Of a DNA stretch of 25,418 bases, positions 11,795-21,840 are shown piece by piece (position 1 is the stretch's first letter; each line of letters begins with the position of its first letter). This DNA comes from Irineochytrium annulatum. Lineage: Eukaryota > Chytridiomycota > Chytridiomycetes > Chytridiales > Chytridiaceae. The position numbers and the translations under genes were made by a program. The stretch is taken from assembly GCA_027600665.1 (NCBI GenBank), contig JADGJL010000319.1:1-25418 (forward strand). Reading direction: 5' to 3'. The notes under the pieces are model-generated. The model was not told the DNA's origin. It saw only the letters and a list, made by a program, of their open reading frames with translations, and did no database searches.

Positions 11795-14700
11795 TTACAA
11801 ACAAGCCACAGCCTCGCTCCAGTCCCGCACACAGTCAATAAACGGCGCCCCATCCCTTCCACCCTTCCTGGCAAGGATAGGCAACAACCTCCTCATATGC
11901 GCAACAACCCTCCTGGATACCCCACCTAGCCTCTTCTTCCCGGCCCCGAACCGCTGCGCAGCATCCAGGCAGCAAGCCAACGCCCCGAACTCTAGTAGCG
12001 CCGCTAGGTCCCTCTCCTCCTCCGCAATTTCCACCTCCTCCTCCCCTAGGTGCGCCTTCCTCAACAGGCCCTTCCCCTCCCGAATGAGGCCGTCCATCGC
12101 CTGCACGGCCCGCAGCGCGACAGCGTAGTCCCCCGACCTCGCCATCGAGGCCGCGAGCAGGGCGAGGCTCGTCAGCTTCCTCGACGCGCCAATCGCGGTC
12201 CCGTCTGTCTCCCCGCCAATAAGTGCTTCACTGATAGCCTCCCTCTTCTCCACCTGCAGCCACGCGCGGATGGCGACGTCGAGCGCGGCCCGGTCCTCGC
12301 CCAAGACGGCCGACGCCGGCCTCGACGCGCCGTCGGCGCAGCCGGGCGGGGACACGATCAGGCGCTGCTCGTTGACCCAGCCGGTCAGAACCGTACCCGC
12401 GGCACCGCTCCAAAGGGAGGCGATGTCGTGGGCGACCTCGGCGTCGCGCATCATTTTCTCAAAAGAAATTGAAACTGGCGGAAGCTTCTTCTGCCCCAAG
12501 CCCGTCGGAAGGCAGAGAACAGCCGAGGAACCCTTGACCATGTCACGAACGATCGCCGCGGCCCGCTGCTTCTTTGCGAACGCGTCTAGGGTAGTATGCT
12601 CGCTCGCCATGATAAAACGCTCGAGCAACATGGACCTGCCCGCGTCGGTGGCTGCCTCCATCATAATGAATTTGACGCCAGCATCGGTAGTAGACTCAGG
12701 TGTACAACGCTGCGCGAGATCGATACCTGTGCGCCACAGGTGGACGGATACCGGCTGAAGGATGGAGACGATCCGAGGGGTCATGCCGGAGTTGGCATTG
12801 ATGCTCTGACGGAGAGCGAGGGCGCAAGTCATCGTAATTTTTAACCGGGTCGCTACCGGGAGGTAAGGTCCAGCAAGGGCCACCGTCGACATAAGCGAGA
12901 GCGCCGTGTTAATTTGCGCCACGGGGTTCGCTTCAAAGCTCGCTATGATTTGCCGTCAGACGGAGCTCATGCAAAGACCAAATAAACACTTACGTTTGGC
13001 CATAAGAGCCTCCAAGAAATCCAAACCAACCCGCGACGCCTTCGCATGCCACCTCCTCCTCTGCTTCGAATGCAAAAGTTCCTCCAGGACAACTCCCAGG
13101 CCCAAAACATAGTTCGACATAAACCGACCACCCTGGAACCCCAGCTCGCCCAACGATCCCGATACTTTGCGACCAGTCAAGATAGCCCAGTTTTCCGCCA
13201 GCGACTCGACGGCCGACTCCGCCGCCTTCGCCCCGGCAGCCTGCTTCCGCCTCGTCGTGTAACGAGAACCGATCGACATGACCGACAACAGCGCGCTCAG
13301 AATGCTGATGAGCCCGAACGTCACAACGGCGAACTTGACGCCAGCCCACATCGCGCCTGCGCCGAACGCCAACATGTACGTAGACCCATCCGCCTCCGCC
13401 GCGCCATTCCTCCTAAACAACACCTTGCCCGTCATGTACTCGTGCCCGCCATCCTCAGCCTCGGCGCCATCGAACGGCGACGGTATGTACAGCGCCGAAG
13501 CCGTCATAAACATGAAAGCCATCATCCTCGCGCCTTGCTGGATTCCGCTGCCGGCGCCGGCATCCTGCTGGATGGCCGAAAGCTCCGGCGACGACGGCGG
13601 CGGCGAGACACTCGGCGTTCCGGGCCCACCCACGTTCAACTTGTTCTGCTTAGCGCGCTGGTACGCCGCGGCCGCTTCGAGGCTGAGCCCGGCGCGCTCG
13701 GCGATAACGTTGGGGTCGGCCTTGCCGTTGATCAAGTATGCGTCAACGTCGACATTGAAGTTATGAAGCAGCAGGTGCCTGAGGGCCGCGGACTCGTCTC
13801 GGTGCCTCGCGACCTCGTTGCGGAGGTGGACGATGTACTCGGTCGCCTTACGGAGGATTGTGGCCTTGTTGTGCTTCGTCGCGGCGGGGATGCCGTCAAT
13901 GATCTCGTCCTGATCGTCCCCGCCGTCGCCATCGCTATCATCGTCATCGCCATCCTTGTCCTTCTTTGCCCCGCCCCCGCGGCGCCCGTCTTTAATCTTA
14001 GGCGAATTCAGGGCCGGTACGACGATCTTAAGGTCGGCGATGCGCTGGTTGATGTTGTTGCGGTATCGGCGCTCAATGGCGTTGTGAGCGACCTTCCGCT
14101 GCTGCTTGGGCGGCTTCTCAGGAACGGGGTTAACTGGCATTGTGACGAGCGGGGTCTTCGGCAACCGAACGATCGGAACTTTGGATTCCACGCCGGAACC
14201 AGTTGAGACTGGAATGTTTTCCCGAGGTCGATACTCTTTTAAAACACGCGTCAGATGACAAGAATGCAGTCGCACCAAATTTTACCTGCAGGAATCACAG
14301 ACAGCGGCGGAGGACCCGTCGGGAGCGGCTTGTCCGCGCCAATGTCGTAGGAGTAGATCTTCTCGACCGACGCGATGGAATAAGCGGGCTCGGCCGCCGC
14401 CGCCGACTTTTGCGCCGCCTGGGAGGCAGCCACAGCCATCCTCATTTTAGCAGCGGCAGCGACGGCGTTCGCAGCAACCAGCGCCTTCTTCGTCTTCCCA
14501 AGAGCATCGCGTTTGCCCGCTGGCCGCCCGCGCTTCTTCTTCGCGGGGTCGGCGCTGCTGGCCTTCGGGATGATCGACGCCGGAAGCTGTAAGTTTTGTG
14601 GCACTTGCGGCAGCTGGGGCATCATGCTTAACGTAGAGCGGGCCAAATCGTGGGAAGATAAATCTGCATCAACCCGTCAATTACACCAAACAAGTCTTAA

Positions 14701-15639
14701 ATGAAATGAAATCGAACTTACCCATCGCTTCGACCTCCTTCCGCGCGGCAACACCCGAGGGATCCTCCAAACAGGGCAAAGCAGGTGATGAGGTGGTGGT
14801 GGAGGATGGAGGAGGGCTCGAAGGCGAAGGCGAGCCGTTCGACGACGATGCCGTCGAGGGATCGTGAAAGGACGGCGAGTTTACGGTTGCCCCCGCAATC
14901 GACGGGGCGCCAGTGTACATCGACGTGTCCAAGATATGCTCCATAGTGAGCGGGGTGTCGGGCCCCATGGCCTCCAGATACGAGTAGGCGGAGTTGTTGC
15001 TGGTGTTGGACGGACGCCCACCCGCAGACCCATTGAAGGTGGCGGGCATCGTTGCAGGCGGGGCCGTCCCGAAGTACTCGCTCATGGCCATTTCCTCCTC
15101 ATGATTGGTGAACATCATAAGCGCCTGCATTGAAGTCGTCGTCGCTACAGGAGACTCGTTCGACATCGGCGACGCCGGTCCGCCACGCGAGAAGTTCGAC
15201 ACCTGCCGCATAAAGTTCTGCTGCGATAGAGCATCCTGCACACAACCGTCTTGCGTTACAAAAGGAGCGACGCTTTAGGCCTTATGCTTACATGTTGTTG
15301 TTGGGCTTGCTGCTGTATCTGCTGCTGGTGAATTAGCTGCCAACCCACATACGCCTGCATCTTCTCGGCCACGGCGGCAGCCGCCTTGGCGGCCTCGACC
15401 ATCTCCTGGAAATCCATGCCAGCAGCCATGCCGGGAGGAACCAGCCCGGGGGGAGGATGTGACGATGAAGCGGCGGACTGAAGTCTCATCTGCGCGGCCT
15501 GGAGCGCCATCGCATTCGTCAGAGGCGGTGTCGGGAAGGGCGCGGAAGCCACGACGCTGCCGTCGTGGGGGCCACCGTTCCCGGTCTGCTGTTGCGGCGG
15601 GCTGGCCGCGGCCGTGGCCCAGAAGGCGGATGCGTCCAT
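11795..15639 (-). CDS. SREBP/Sre1-like membrane-bound bHLH transcription factor
   Basis: Five exons: 15639-15292, 15235-14722, 14663-14286, 14235-12994, 12942-11795; introns of 56, 58, 50 and 51 nt; product 1209 aa. The N-terminus is Gln/Ala/Ser/Pro-rich like an activation domain (HQQQIQQQAQQQ near its end in exon 1), followed by a Lys/Arg-rich stretch (KKKRGRPAGKR, AT-hook-like). The basic region AHNAIERRYRNNINQRI (about 463-480) has the Tyr (Y471) that marks SREBPs and lets them bind SRE as well as E-box sites. Helix 2 is KATILRKATEYI. Two hydrophobic helices at about 649-665 and 709-732 are separated by a short loop of about 43 residues, giving the SREBP hairpin topology with both ends cytosolic. 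A long C-terminal domain follows, as in fungal and animal SREBPs. Role: precursor in the ER membrane, cleaved when sterol or oxygen is low to release a transcription factor. Whether it is Sre1- or Sre2-like cannot be decided here. Confidence 0.92.
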
Positions 15640-15972
15640 CGGATGTCACGATCTCTATCAGGCCCGGCCCGTTTCGCCTCTCGCGAGTGAAGTGCTGATG
15701 ACGGCTTCGGCAGTAAGACGGGAGGCCGTACTGGGTGAATCGGTGGTGACGGTGGAAGGTGAGGCTCGGCCAAAGAAATGGTCGGTCGAAATGGGGTGAC
15801 GGGGATCGTCCAATGAAAATCCGAAATTAAAGTCATTCCTTTTTACTCGAATTCTTCAGTTCTACGCCTGAGGCAACCATGCTCTCAAATATCTCGTGGC
15901 AGCTGCAGCAAAATGACGCGCCACCGTCGTCATATCGCCCTTCACAAGGCTGTTAGGGGGAACTTCGTATTC
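15640..15972. other. Intergenic region: SREBP-like promoter and SAM50 3' flank
   Basis: 333 bp separate the SREBP-like ATG (15639) from the SAM50 stop (15973). The side nearest SREBP is GC-rich; the SAM50 side has AT-rich patches. It holds an SRE-like site and a CCAAT box (listed separately). The plus-strand ORF 15614-15799 is open by chance: it has no recognisable protein features. Confidence 0.7.
15791..15815 (-). promoter_or_regulatory. Possible sterol regulatory element next to a CCAAT box
   Basis: On the minus strand 15800-15791 reads GTCACCCCAT. Its inner eight bases, TCACCCCA, equal the core of the classical SRE-1 (ATCACCCCAC). A CCAAT pentamer begins at 15810 on the plus strand, about 10 bp away. 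Paired SRE and NF-Y (CCAAT) sites are the known arrangement of many animal SREBP targets. The site lies about 150 bp upstream of the SREBP-like start codon, so autoregulation is possible. An eight-base match can occur by chance, and the SRE preference of this factor is inferred only from Y471. Confidence 0.35.
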
Positions 15973-17749
15973 CTACAAGAACGCCATCCCGACAGCGAAG
16001 TTAAAGCCCGGTTTAACAGCATCCGTGGTTGTGACCGTCAAAGGCAAGCAGTAGTTGATCTCCAACCGCAGGATGCTGAAGCGGACGGCGATTCCCATAC
16101 CGACGCTCGAGCTGAAGCTGTTGAAAAGGCTCCGGAACGTGTTGTCCACTCGTCCTTCAAGATAACATCCATTAAAAAAAAGAGCTCGCGAAGTCCACAC
16201 AACGTCCACACAAGAGTCCAACCTGGCTGCATCGGTACGAGGTTCCCCGCGTTGGCGAAAATGTGCCCCTTCAACGGCTGGTCGACGAGATAAGGCAACG
16301 GGGTGAATAGGCTCACACCGCCGGAGAAGTACGCATCGCCACCTAATGTATCCACTAGGCGTCGAAGTCAGTCTCGAGGCAACAGTTCCTCCAAATACCT
16401 CCTTCCTTCGGGCCCAATCCGTTATGCCGGAAGCCACGAACTGACCCCGGCCCGCCAATAAAGAACCGATCATTAATGCGTGACCGCAGTCCGTTTAAAG
16501 GGTGCAGCAGCCCGCCGCGACCGCTGAAGGACCAGCTCTACAAGCAACCTAAATCAGGCCAAAATCCCCGTGAGGTTGTACTTACAAATCCATTCCCCAC
16601 AGGAATGTGCAATTGGCCCTCAACCTCCGCCTTGTAGTGCTTCACATCCCCTCCCAGGCCCGCAAACTCCTGATACGACTTGAAGAAGGTGCCCTGCGTC
16701 GGGAGAAGGAGGTCGTTCCGCAGGTCCTGGGTATACATGTGGCTGATTGACGACTTTAACGTATGGCCCCCGTCTTGCCGCACGCTATCGTTGATCAGTT
16801 TTAAGCGCGCACCTGACCAGCAAACCTCCACGACGCATCCCGTGCAATATTTGTAACGTGCCGCCATGCCGCATCGTACGTTACTTCATGCACGCTTCCG
16901 GAAGGCAGAAGCAGCTGCAGTATCACGTCAGTTCTGAGAGGAGCAGAAAGAATCGGTGTTACCTTGTAGGCCGCAGAGCCCTCGATGACATTCTCGTCAT
17001 GCGACGAATATAAGTTGAGATTCCGGTTCAACTTCATGGCCCTGAACTCTAACCGCTTGTCCGGGTCCGCCTCCAGAGGTTTATTGAACATAAACTTTGG
17101 TGTACGGTGAGCAACAAGCGTGTACAAGTCCGAACAAAAACCTTGAAGGAGGTCCCTGTCTGGCTGGCGAACGGCCCGCTCTGATGCAACGGCGTATTGG
17201 TCTCCATCCCGTACGTCGCGTTCGTCTCAATGGTCTCCCCGTTCCCGAACGCGTTCCTGATGTTGATCGAGGCCGTCTGTGGAAGGTGAGCTCAACTACG
17301 GCACACACCGGCAGCAGCAACGAACGCACCATATCCCCCTCATTCGTCCCTATAGCCGTGCTCGTCCTCGCATACAGCCTCGGCGACTCCTCCAGCTCCA
17401 GCACGATATCCAACGCCTTCTTCTTCTCATCCCGCCCCGTCTGGGCCAAATCCAGCTGCACTCCGACGCTCTTAAAGATGCCCAACCGCCTCAGCTTCCC
17501 CGTCAGAGCCTGCGTCTGGTCCAGGATCTCCCCGAGGGTCTCGGATTTCATCACGGGCTGAATCAGGCGCTCGACGAAGGCCGACCGCGTGTGCCGGATC
17601 CCCTCGATGCGGATCTCGTTCACGGTGTACGGCTTCGCCCGAGAGTTCATCACGACCATCGTGAGCCGGCGGTGCTGGCTGACGTCAGGCGGAGGCGTGG
17701 GCGCCGGAACGACCGCCTGGCCCTTCTCGACCTTGTTCGCGGCGTCCAT
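15973..17749 (-). CDS. SAM50: SAM50/Tob55, mitochondrial outer-membrane beta-barrel assembly channel (Omp85 family)
   Basis: Seven exons: 17749-17330, 17276-17142, 17094-16826, 16784-16586, 16537-16399, 16354-16223, 16154-15973; introns of 53, 47, 41, 48, 44 and 68 nt; product 491 aa, close to other Sam50 proteins. A single POTRA domain lies near residues 40-125 (VNEIRIEGIRHTRSAFVERLI ... LGIFKSVGVQLD). The barrel carries family blocks: TNEGDM joined to TASINIRNAFGNGE, DGGHTLKSSISH, FFIGGPGSVRGFR (the (V/I)RGF loop-6 motif, 374-377), GPKEG joined to VDTLGGDAYFSGG, FANAGNL, and a C-terminal SSSVGMGIAVRF ... LRLEINYCLPL strand pair ending AVGMAFL with a terminal aromatic strand. Role: inserts beta-barrel proteins such as Tom40 and porin into the outer membrane within the SAM complex. 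The ATG at 17749 is the first true ATG; the frame extends slightly upstream without one. Confidence 0.94.
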
Positions 17750-19181
17750 TTGACTTTTTCCTGTTACATTCAAGCCACCGCTATTATCAGCCTCTTACGC
17801 GACGATTGTGCTGGCTGACAGTCGCGCACCGACGGGCAGCAGCAGGTCCAGTAGGGATCATAGCCGAGGATGGTGCTGAAGTAGCCGCTTACAATCCCGG
17901 CCTCCATCTCCCTCAGCCATAGCCGTACCCCAGGACTTGCTGGATGCCGGCGTATGCGAGACCGGCAAGCGAAGCCGTTATTGAGGTACGGCGGGAGACG
18001 GCAGCCATGGGCGGGCCGGCCTGCCGTACCCCATTCTCTCGGGTCCCGCCAAGCACTGTGTATTGCTGCCCGTTCCACCGTTGTTGCAAGACAGACTGGT
18101 CATGGTAAAAGCTATCATTATTGGTGGAAGATAATACTTCCACCATGTTTTTATGAGTATGCACGTTGGAAATCTCGCATTGCCACAAGCCCTTGTGTTG
18201 TGTTCGATGTAAAAAGCGTGGCTTATCCCGCTTCCGACTTAACACCATGTCACCACAAGTGCCGCCGCCACCTACCTCTTCATCGGCGTCGCCGTCGCCC
18301 TTTCCGTTCTTTCCTGGACCACTGGACGCACCACTGGCGCCGTACTGCCCACCCTGTCGAGGCCGCTTCGAACGTATTGCCCCATCGTCAAGTGCGTAAC
18401 TCCAACGAGCTTCATGCTGGCCTTCGCGGAAATTTGTTCTTTTCCGCCTTTTGGTTTTAATTTGGAAACCGACGTCCTGTAATACTTACATTTCTGCAAA
18501 CTCACGAAATCGATTGCGGTCAGCCCGCGAGTCGGCAGCCAAGGCTCGATTTTCTCTACTTCCGCGGCAGCGCTCGCCTTCTACCTGCTCTCATGTTCCG
18601 CCCCACCACCGACCGGTGCAGAAGGCGCTCGACAGCGAGTCAACACGGCTGCTGGCCTAAGTGCGGGCTCGCGAGATCGTCAGTTTGTATCCTGTCGAGC
18701 AATATCACGTTCTTTGAATCAAGTGGTAAGCTGTGAATTGCCATACCTCCTCATACCCGTCCAGCAGGAGAAAGCTGGAAATTTCAAACTCCGACGAGCC
18801 GTTGTTAGGTCTTCCCCTCCTCACACACCCTGCAAACATTTTTTGTCATGTTGTTGAACGACTTGACGATTTGGGTGGAGAAAACCGATATATATTTCAC
18901 CCTTTTTTCGTTGTTTAAGTACTCTCGTTATCTTGCTAGGAGGATAAGAGCCGTTCGCCCTTGCTGACGTAAGAGAGTGTATCCACGACGGAATCCGGTT
19001 TTGTAACAACCTCATCAATGCTGTTTCTGAAGGTTGTGCTTCGTTTGTCGAGACCAGTATTTTGAGCACTTCAGGAGATGGCCAGGTTGCCCGTGGAAAT
19101 CGTAGTGCCGAGTGTTGCGCAGAACTCGGTTAAAAAAAACTCGAAAGTCTTGATTTTATTCATCAGCGAAGATTTCAAGCC
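17750..19181 (-). other. Unresolved 1.4-kb interval with candidate minus-strand exons
   Basis: No known protein was recognised. On the minus strand, a reading ending at 18490 before a perfect GTAAGT donor (AADSRADRNRFREFAE) can be spliced over 73 nt to 18416-18276 (MKLVGVTHLTMGQYVRSGL). A GTAGGT donor and a 38-nt intron then lead to 18237-17913, in frame, ending in a mildly hydrophobic stretch (ITASLAGLAYAGIQQVLGYG). Upstream, a roughly 60-codon open stretch ending at 18901 can be spliced over 71 nt to 18829-18747 (ending FLLLDGYEE). Start codons and links between these pieces are not clear, and a plus-strand hydrophobic reading at about 18270-18385 competes. The interval could hold one small minus-strand gene, a decayed gene, or only flanking DNA. 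Confidence 0.28.
18122..18145. repeat. Perfect 9-bp inverted repeat with 6-bp AT loop
   Basis: TGGTGGAAG (18122-18130), ATAATA (18131-18136), CTTCCACCA (18137-18145). The arms are perfectly complementary, giving a hairpin in either strand. It lies in the unresolved interval, upstream of SAM50. No T-run follows that would suggest a terminator. It may be a protein-binding palindrome or chance. Confidence 0.5.
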
Positions 19182-21664
19182 CTACACCCTCTCCGTCCTG
19201 GACGCCCGTAACGGCGGCAGCTCCCTCCCACTGCCCTTCATCTCGGCCGTATAATCCGCCGACCCAGAATAGAACGGCGCTATCGCCAACGCCCTCAGCT
19301 CCGTCTCCAGTAGGCTCCTCTCATCTTCCCCACGCCTCACCATGCCTTTACCGCGCGAGCCGGGAGCGCGCAACCCCGGTTCCAGCTCCTCCCTTGACCC
19401 CCCGTCGTTGCTCACGATGCTGTCGTCCGTCGGCGACGGCAGCGTCGCGCCCGACTGCGCAACGCTGGGATGCCGAAACGGGGGGATTAGTCCCTCGTCA
19501 TCCCCGAGGTTCGAAGACCGCCGCGAGAGCGGCGGCAGCGCGTCCGAATGCAACCGGCTGGGGACGTGATGTGGCACCGTGTCAAGCCTCGTCCGCTCCA
19601 TCGACCCGCTGCGGGAGATGGTGGAGGGCCCGTCGGGAAAGGGCAGCGGGGGTCGGATCCCGCCCGAAGTGGAGTGGACCGAGGTCTTGCGCTGCCGTTC
19701 AGCTTCGGTGAGATGCCGCTGAAGCACCTGAAGCGACAGCCGCCGCTCGTGTTGGGACTTCCGACCCGCCGAACTGACGGATTGCCGCTCGGCCGATGGT
19801 CCCGCCTCGTGAGGGCTGATGGCGTCACCGGCGACGCCGTCAGATTTGGTCGAGTGTCGCGTCAAGGAGGCGGGTGATCGCGGCGCGCTGCTGCCGACGG
19901 TCGAGCGGGAGCTGTGCCTCTCCGTCGTTGAGTGTCGCCGTGGTTCACTTTCCTCGCCGGACGAACTGGCCTGCGTGACGCCAGCCGCGGGTGTTGTGTC
20001 CGCGTTGGTTGGCGTGACAGGAGCGTTCGTTGGCGTCGTCGGGCCCGCGAGGAGGAGAGCGTTCGTCTCGACCATGTCGTACGCCGACCCGCCGCCGTCC
20101 TTCCAGAGCTTTCCGTAGCAGTACATCATTGCGCCAACGCCATCCTTGAAGGTGGTCCACAGCTCGAGGTGGGCCCTTACAATCTCGGTGCGCCTTTTGA
20201 GACGGTTCTCGACGAGAAGTTTCTCGAGCCGGAAGTTTTCGGCCTCGCTGTCCGACCGTGCACCATCCTTGGCCGTCGCTATCGCCGTCGACTCGCGCTG
20301 GCGCAGCTCAGACAGCACGCGCGCCGTCTCGATCAAGGCGTCCTGAATGGATTGGGTCGGGCTGAAGTAACCCGCCTCCGGGCTTTTCGGTTTGGAGTTG
20401 GCGATTGAGAATTGCATCAGTTGTGAATTCCAGCACTTTAGCAACGTCAGGAACGTTGGGTCTCCGGGTAGTTTTGCTATCCTTAGCTCATCTGCAAGCA
20501 AGTCCTTGATGCCACGTCAGTGAAAGCTTATATCGTGCGACACGATGAGGACTGACCTTCGACTCGGACAGCCACAGTGTACAGGAATTTACAAACTCGG
20601 CTTCAAAGCCCCGCCAATCCCTCCACAAGCCCTGCGCCCGTTCCGCCAACGACCCCCACGTCGTCAGGAACGACACCCTTCTTCTGGCAAGCACGGGATC
20701 AAACTCTACGGCAGGCCCCGTGATGCTCCCGACAAACGAGTATATTGACATCGAGCGCACGTCCTCTAGGCTCTTCTCCGTTTCCCCAACCTCCCAACCC
20801 GACTCCTTCCCGACCTCAAGAACCTTCTCGAACACCCGCTCCACCCGGCGCAGGACCTCCGCCTCGCCCCTCAGCAGCGACAGCATGGCGGCCTGCAGGT
20901 GGTTCGCCTTCGCGGCCTCCAGCCTCGCGTGTCGGGTCCGTATCCGCTGAATTGATTCCCGAAGCTGGGTCTGACTCCGGCTCTCGATAACGAGCGGCGC
21001 GGAGGCGCCACTATTAGCTGGGGATGGAGCGAGATACATGGTCGCGGTCGCGAAGATGGAGGTGGTTTGTTCGACGGCTCCGACCTCCGGCAGCTGGGTA
21101 TTTGACAGGAGCTTCCGGTCCGAAGTGGCCCCGTTGACGCTGCGTGCTGTCCTCGCTTTCGGCGCGGCTTCCTGAAGGACCTTGAGCCTGGCGGCATCGG
21201 CTCGTTTAACCGCATCGTGCAGTTGCCGCTGGAGGCCGTAGAGGTCCGCAAGGAGCGTGATGACCGCGTCCATCGCGGCCGAGAAGGTCTGGGACGCGGA
21301 TGGTATAGAGCCGCCGAGTTTCTGGTTAAGAGCCTTGAAAACCGCGGTGAAAGACTCGTCGTTCTCATCCTACCCCTATTAGCTCGGGATAACAACAAAA
21401 CGCGTAAAGAGTATAAAATACCTCGATTGCCTGCAACGCGATGATTCCCGACTTGTCCAGCGCGTCGAGCACCCCTGCCACGGACGACTTGAATCTCTCC
21501 GCATAGTCGAGGGTCTTTGCAGCCCGCTGCTTGGCCGACTTGGACGCGAGGATCTCTGCCACCTGGGAAGAGTCCTGGGACGCCAGTGACGCGATTTCGG
21601 CACCGGAGCGTACACCGCCCGGGTCCGAGGTGGAGTTCCTATGCACGCTCGCGCTGCAGCCCAT
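19182..21664 (-). CDS. Helical protein with N-terminal dual-acylation motif, family not recognised (BAR-like?)
   Basis: Exons 21664-21422, 21369-20557 and 20504-19182; both introns are 52 nt; product 792 aa. The first in-frame ATG gives MGCSAS: Gly2 with Ser6 is the consensus for N-myristoylation and Cys3 is a likely palmitoylation site, so membrane anchoring is predicted. Residues about 20-440 are charged and amphipathic with few Pro/Gly, consistent with long helices (for example LDYAERFKSSVAGVLDALDK, LRRVERVFEKVLEVGKE, ENRLKRRTEIVRAHLELWTTF). This layout, together with an LW..FK..V..MM helix, recalls BAR-type domains, but no diagnostic motif was seen. The C-terminal roughly 330 residues are Ser/Thr/Pro/Arg-rich and disordered. 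It is divergently transcribed from the ODAD4-like gene, with 176 bp between start codons. Function unknown; a membrane-linked role, possibly flagellar, is inference. Confidence 0.8.
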
Positions 21665-21840
21665 TCCATCCGAACTCCCGAAAATTAGGATCAAAGTTCG
21701 GCGCGGCCGCGGCGGCGGGTCGAAGATGCGGTGATTTACAGATTGCCTGCAAATCCCGGATCGCCATCTGAGGACGAGCGTCAGCGAAATCCTCCCAATC
21801 TCCCCCAGCTCCCGCTGCCCGCTGCCTCGACGAGACGACG
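21665..21840. promoter_or_regulatory. Shared divergent promoter region
   Basis: Only 176 bp lie between the ATG of the acylated helical protein (minus strand, 21664) and the ATG of the ODAD4-like gene (plus strand, 21841). Both promoters must therefore sit here or overlap coding sequence. The interval is GC-rich on the left (a run of GGC/GCG repeats near 21698-21720) and pyrimidine-rich near 21790-21825, just before the ODAD4-like start. No clear TATA box was seen. Confidence 0.6.

Noticed and set aside
13046..14206. 386-codon plus-strand ORF over the SREBP-like bHLH exon
   Set aside because: Arg/Pro/Leu-rich with no family features; the opposite strand encodes the conserved bHLH and membrane helices.
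15275..15649. Second minus-strand ORF (124 codons) overlapping SREBP exon 1
   Set aside because: It begins at GTG, is Arg-rich out-of-frame translation of the Gln/Ala-rich exon, and does not connect to any downstream exon.
18270..18385. Plus-strand hydrophobic reading (TYLFIGVAVALSVLSWTT) as a small membrane protein
   Set aside because: No start codon or splice site could be tied to it, and good donors on the minus strand flank the same DNA. Left within the unresolved interval.
18276..18416. Similarity of GQYVRSGLDRVGS to the start of gamma-carbonic-anhydrase-like complex I subunits
   Set aside because: Only about a dozen residues resemble it, and none of the left-handed beta-helix hexapeptide repeats that define that family follow.
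21720..21760. ATTGCCTGCAAAT in the divergent promoter as an RFX X-box controlling flagellar genes
   Set aside because: Only a partial match to GTNRCC-N-RGYAAC, and the RFX-cilia link is established mainly for animals and their relatives, not fungi.
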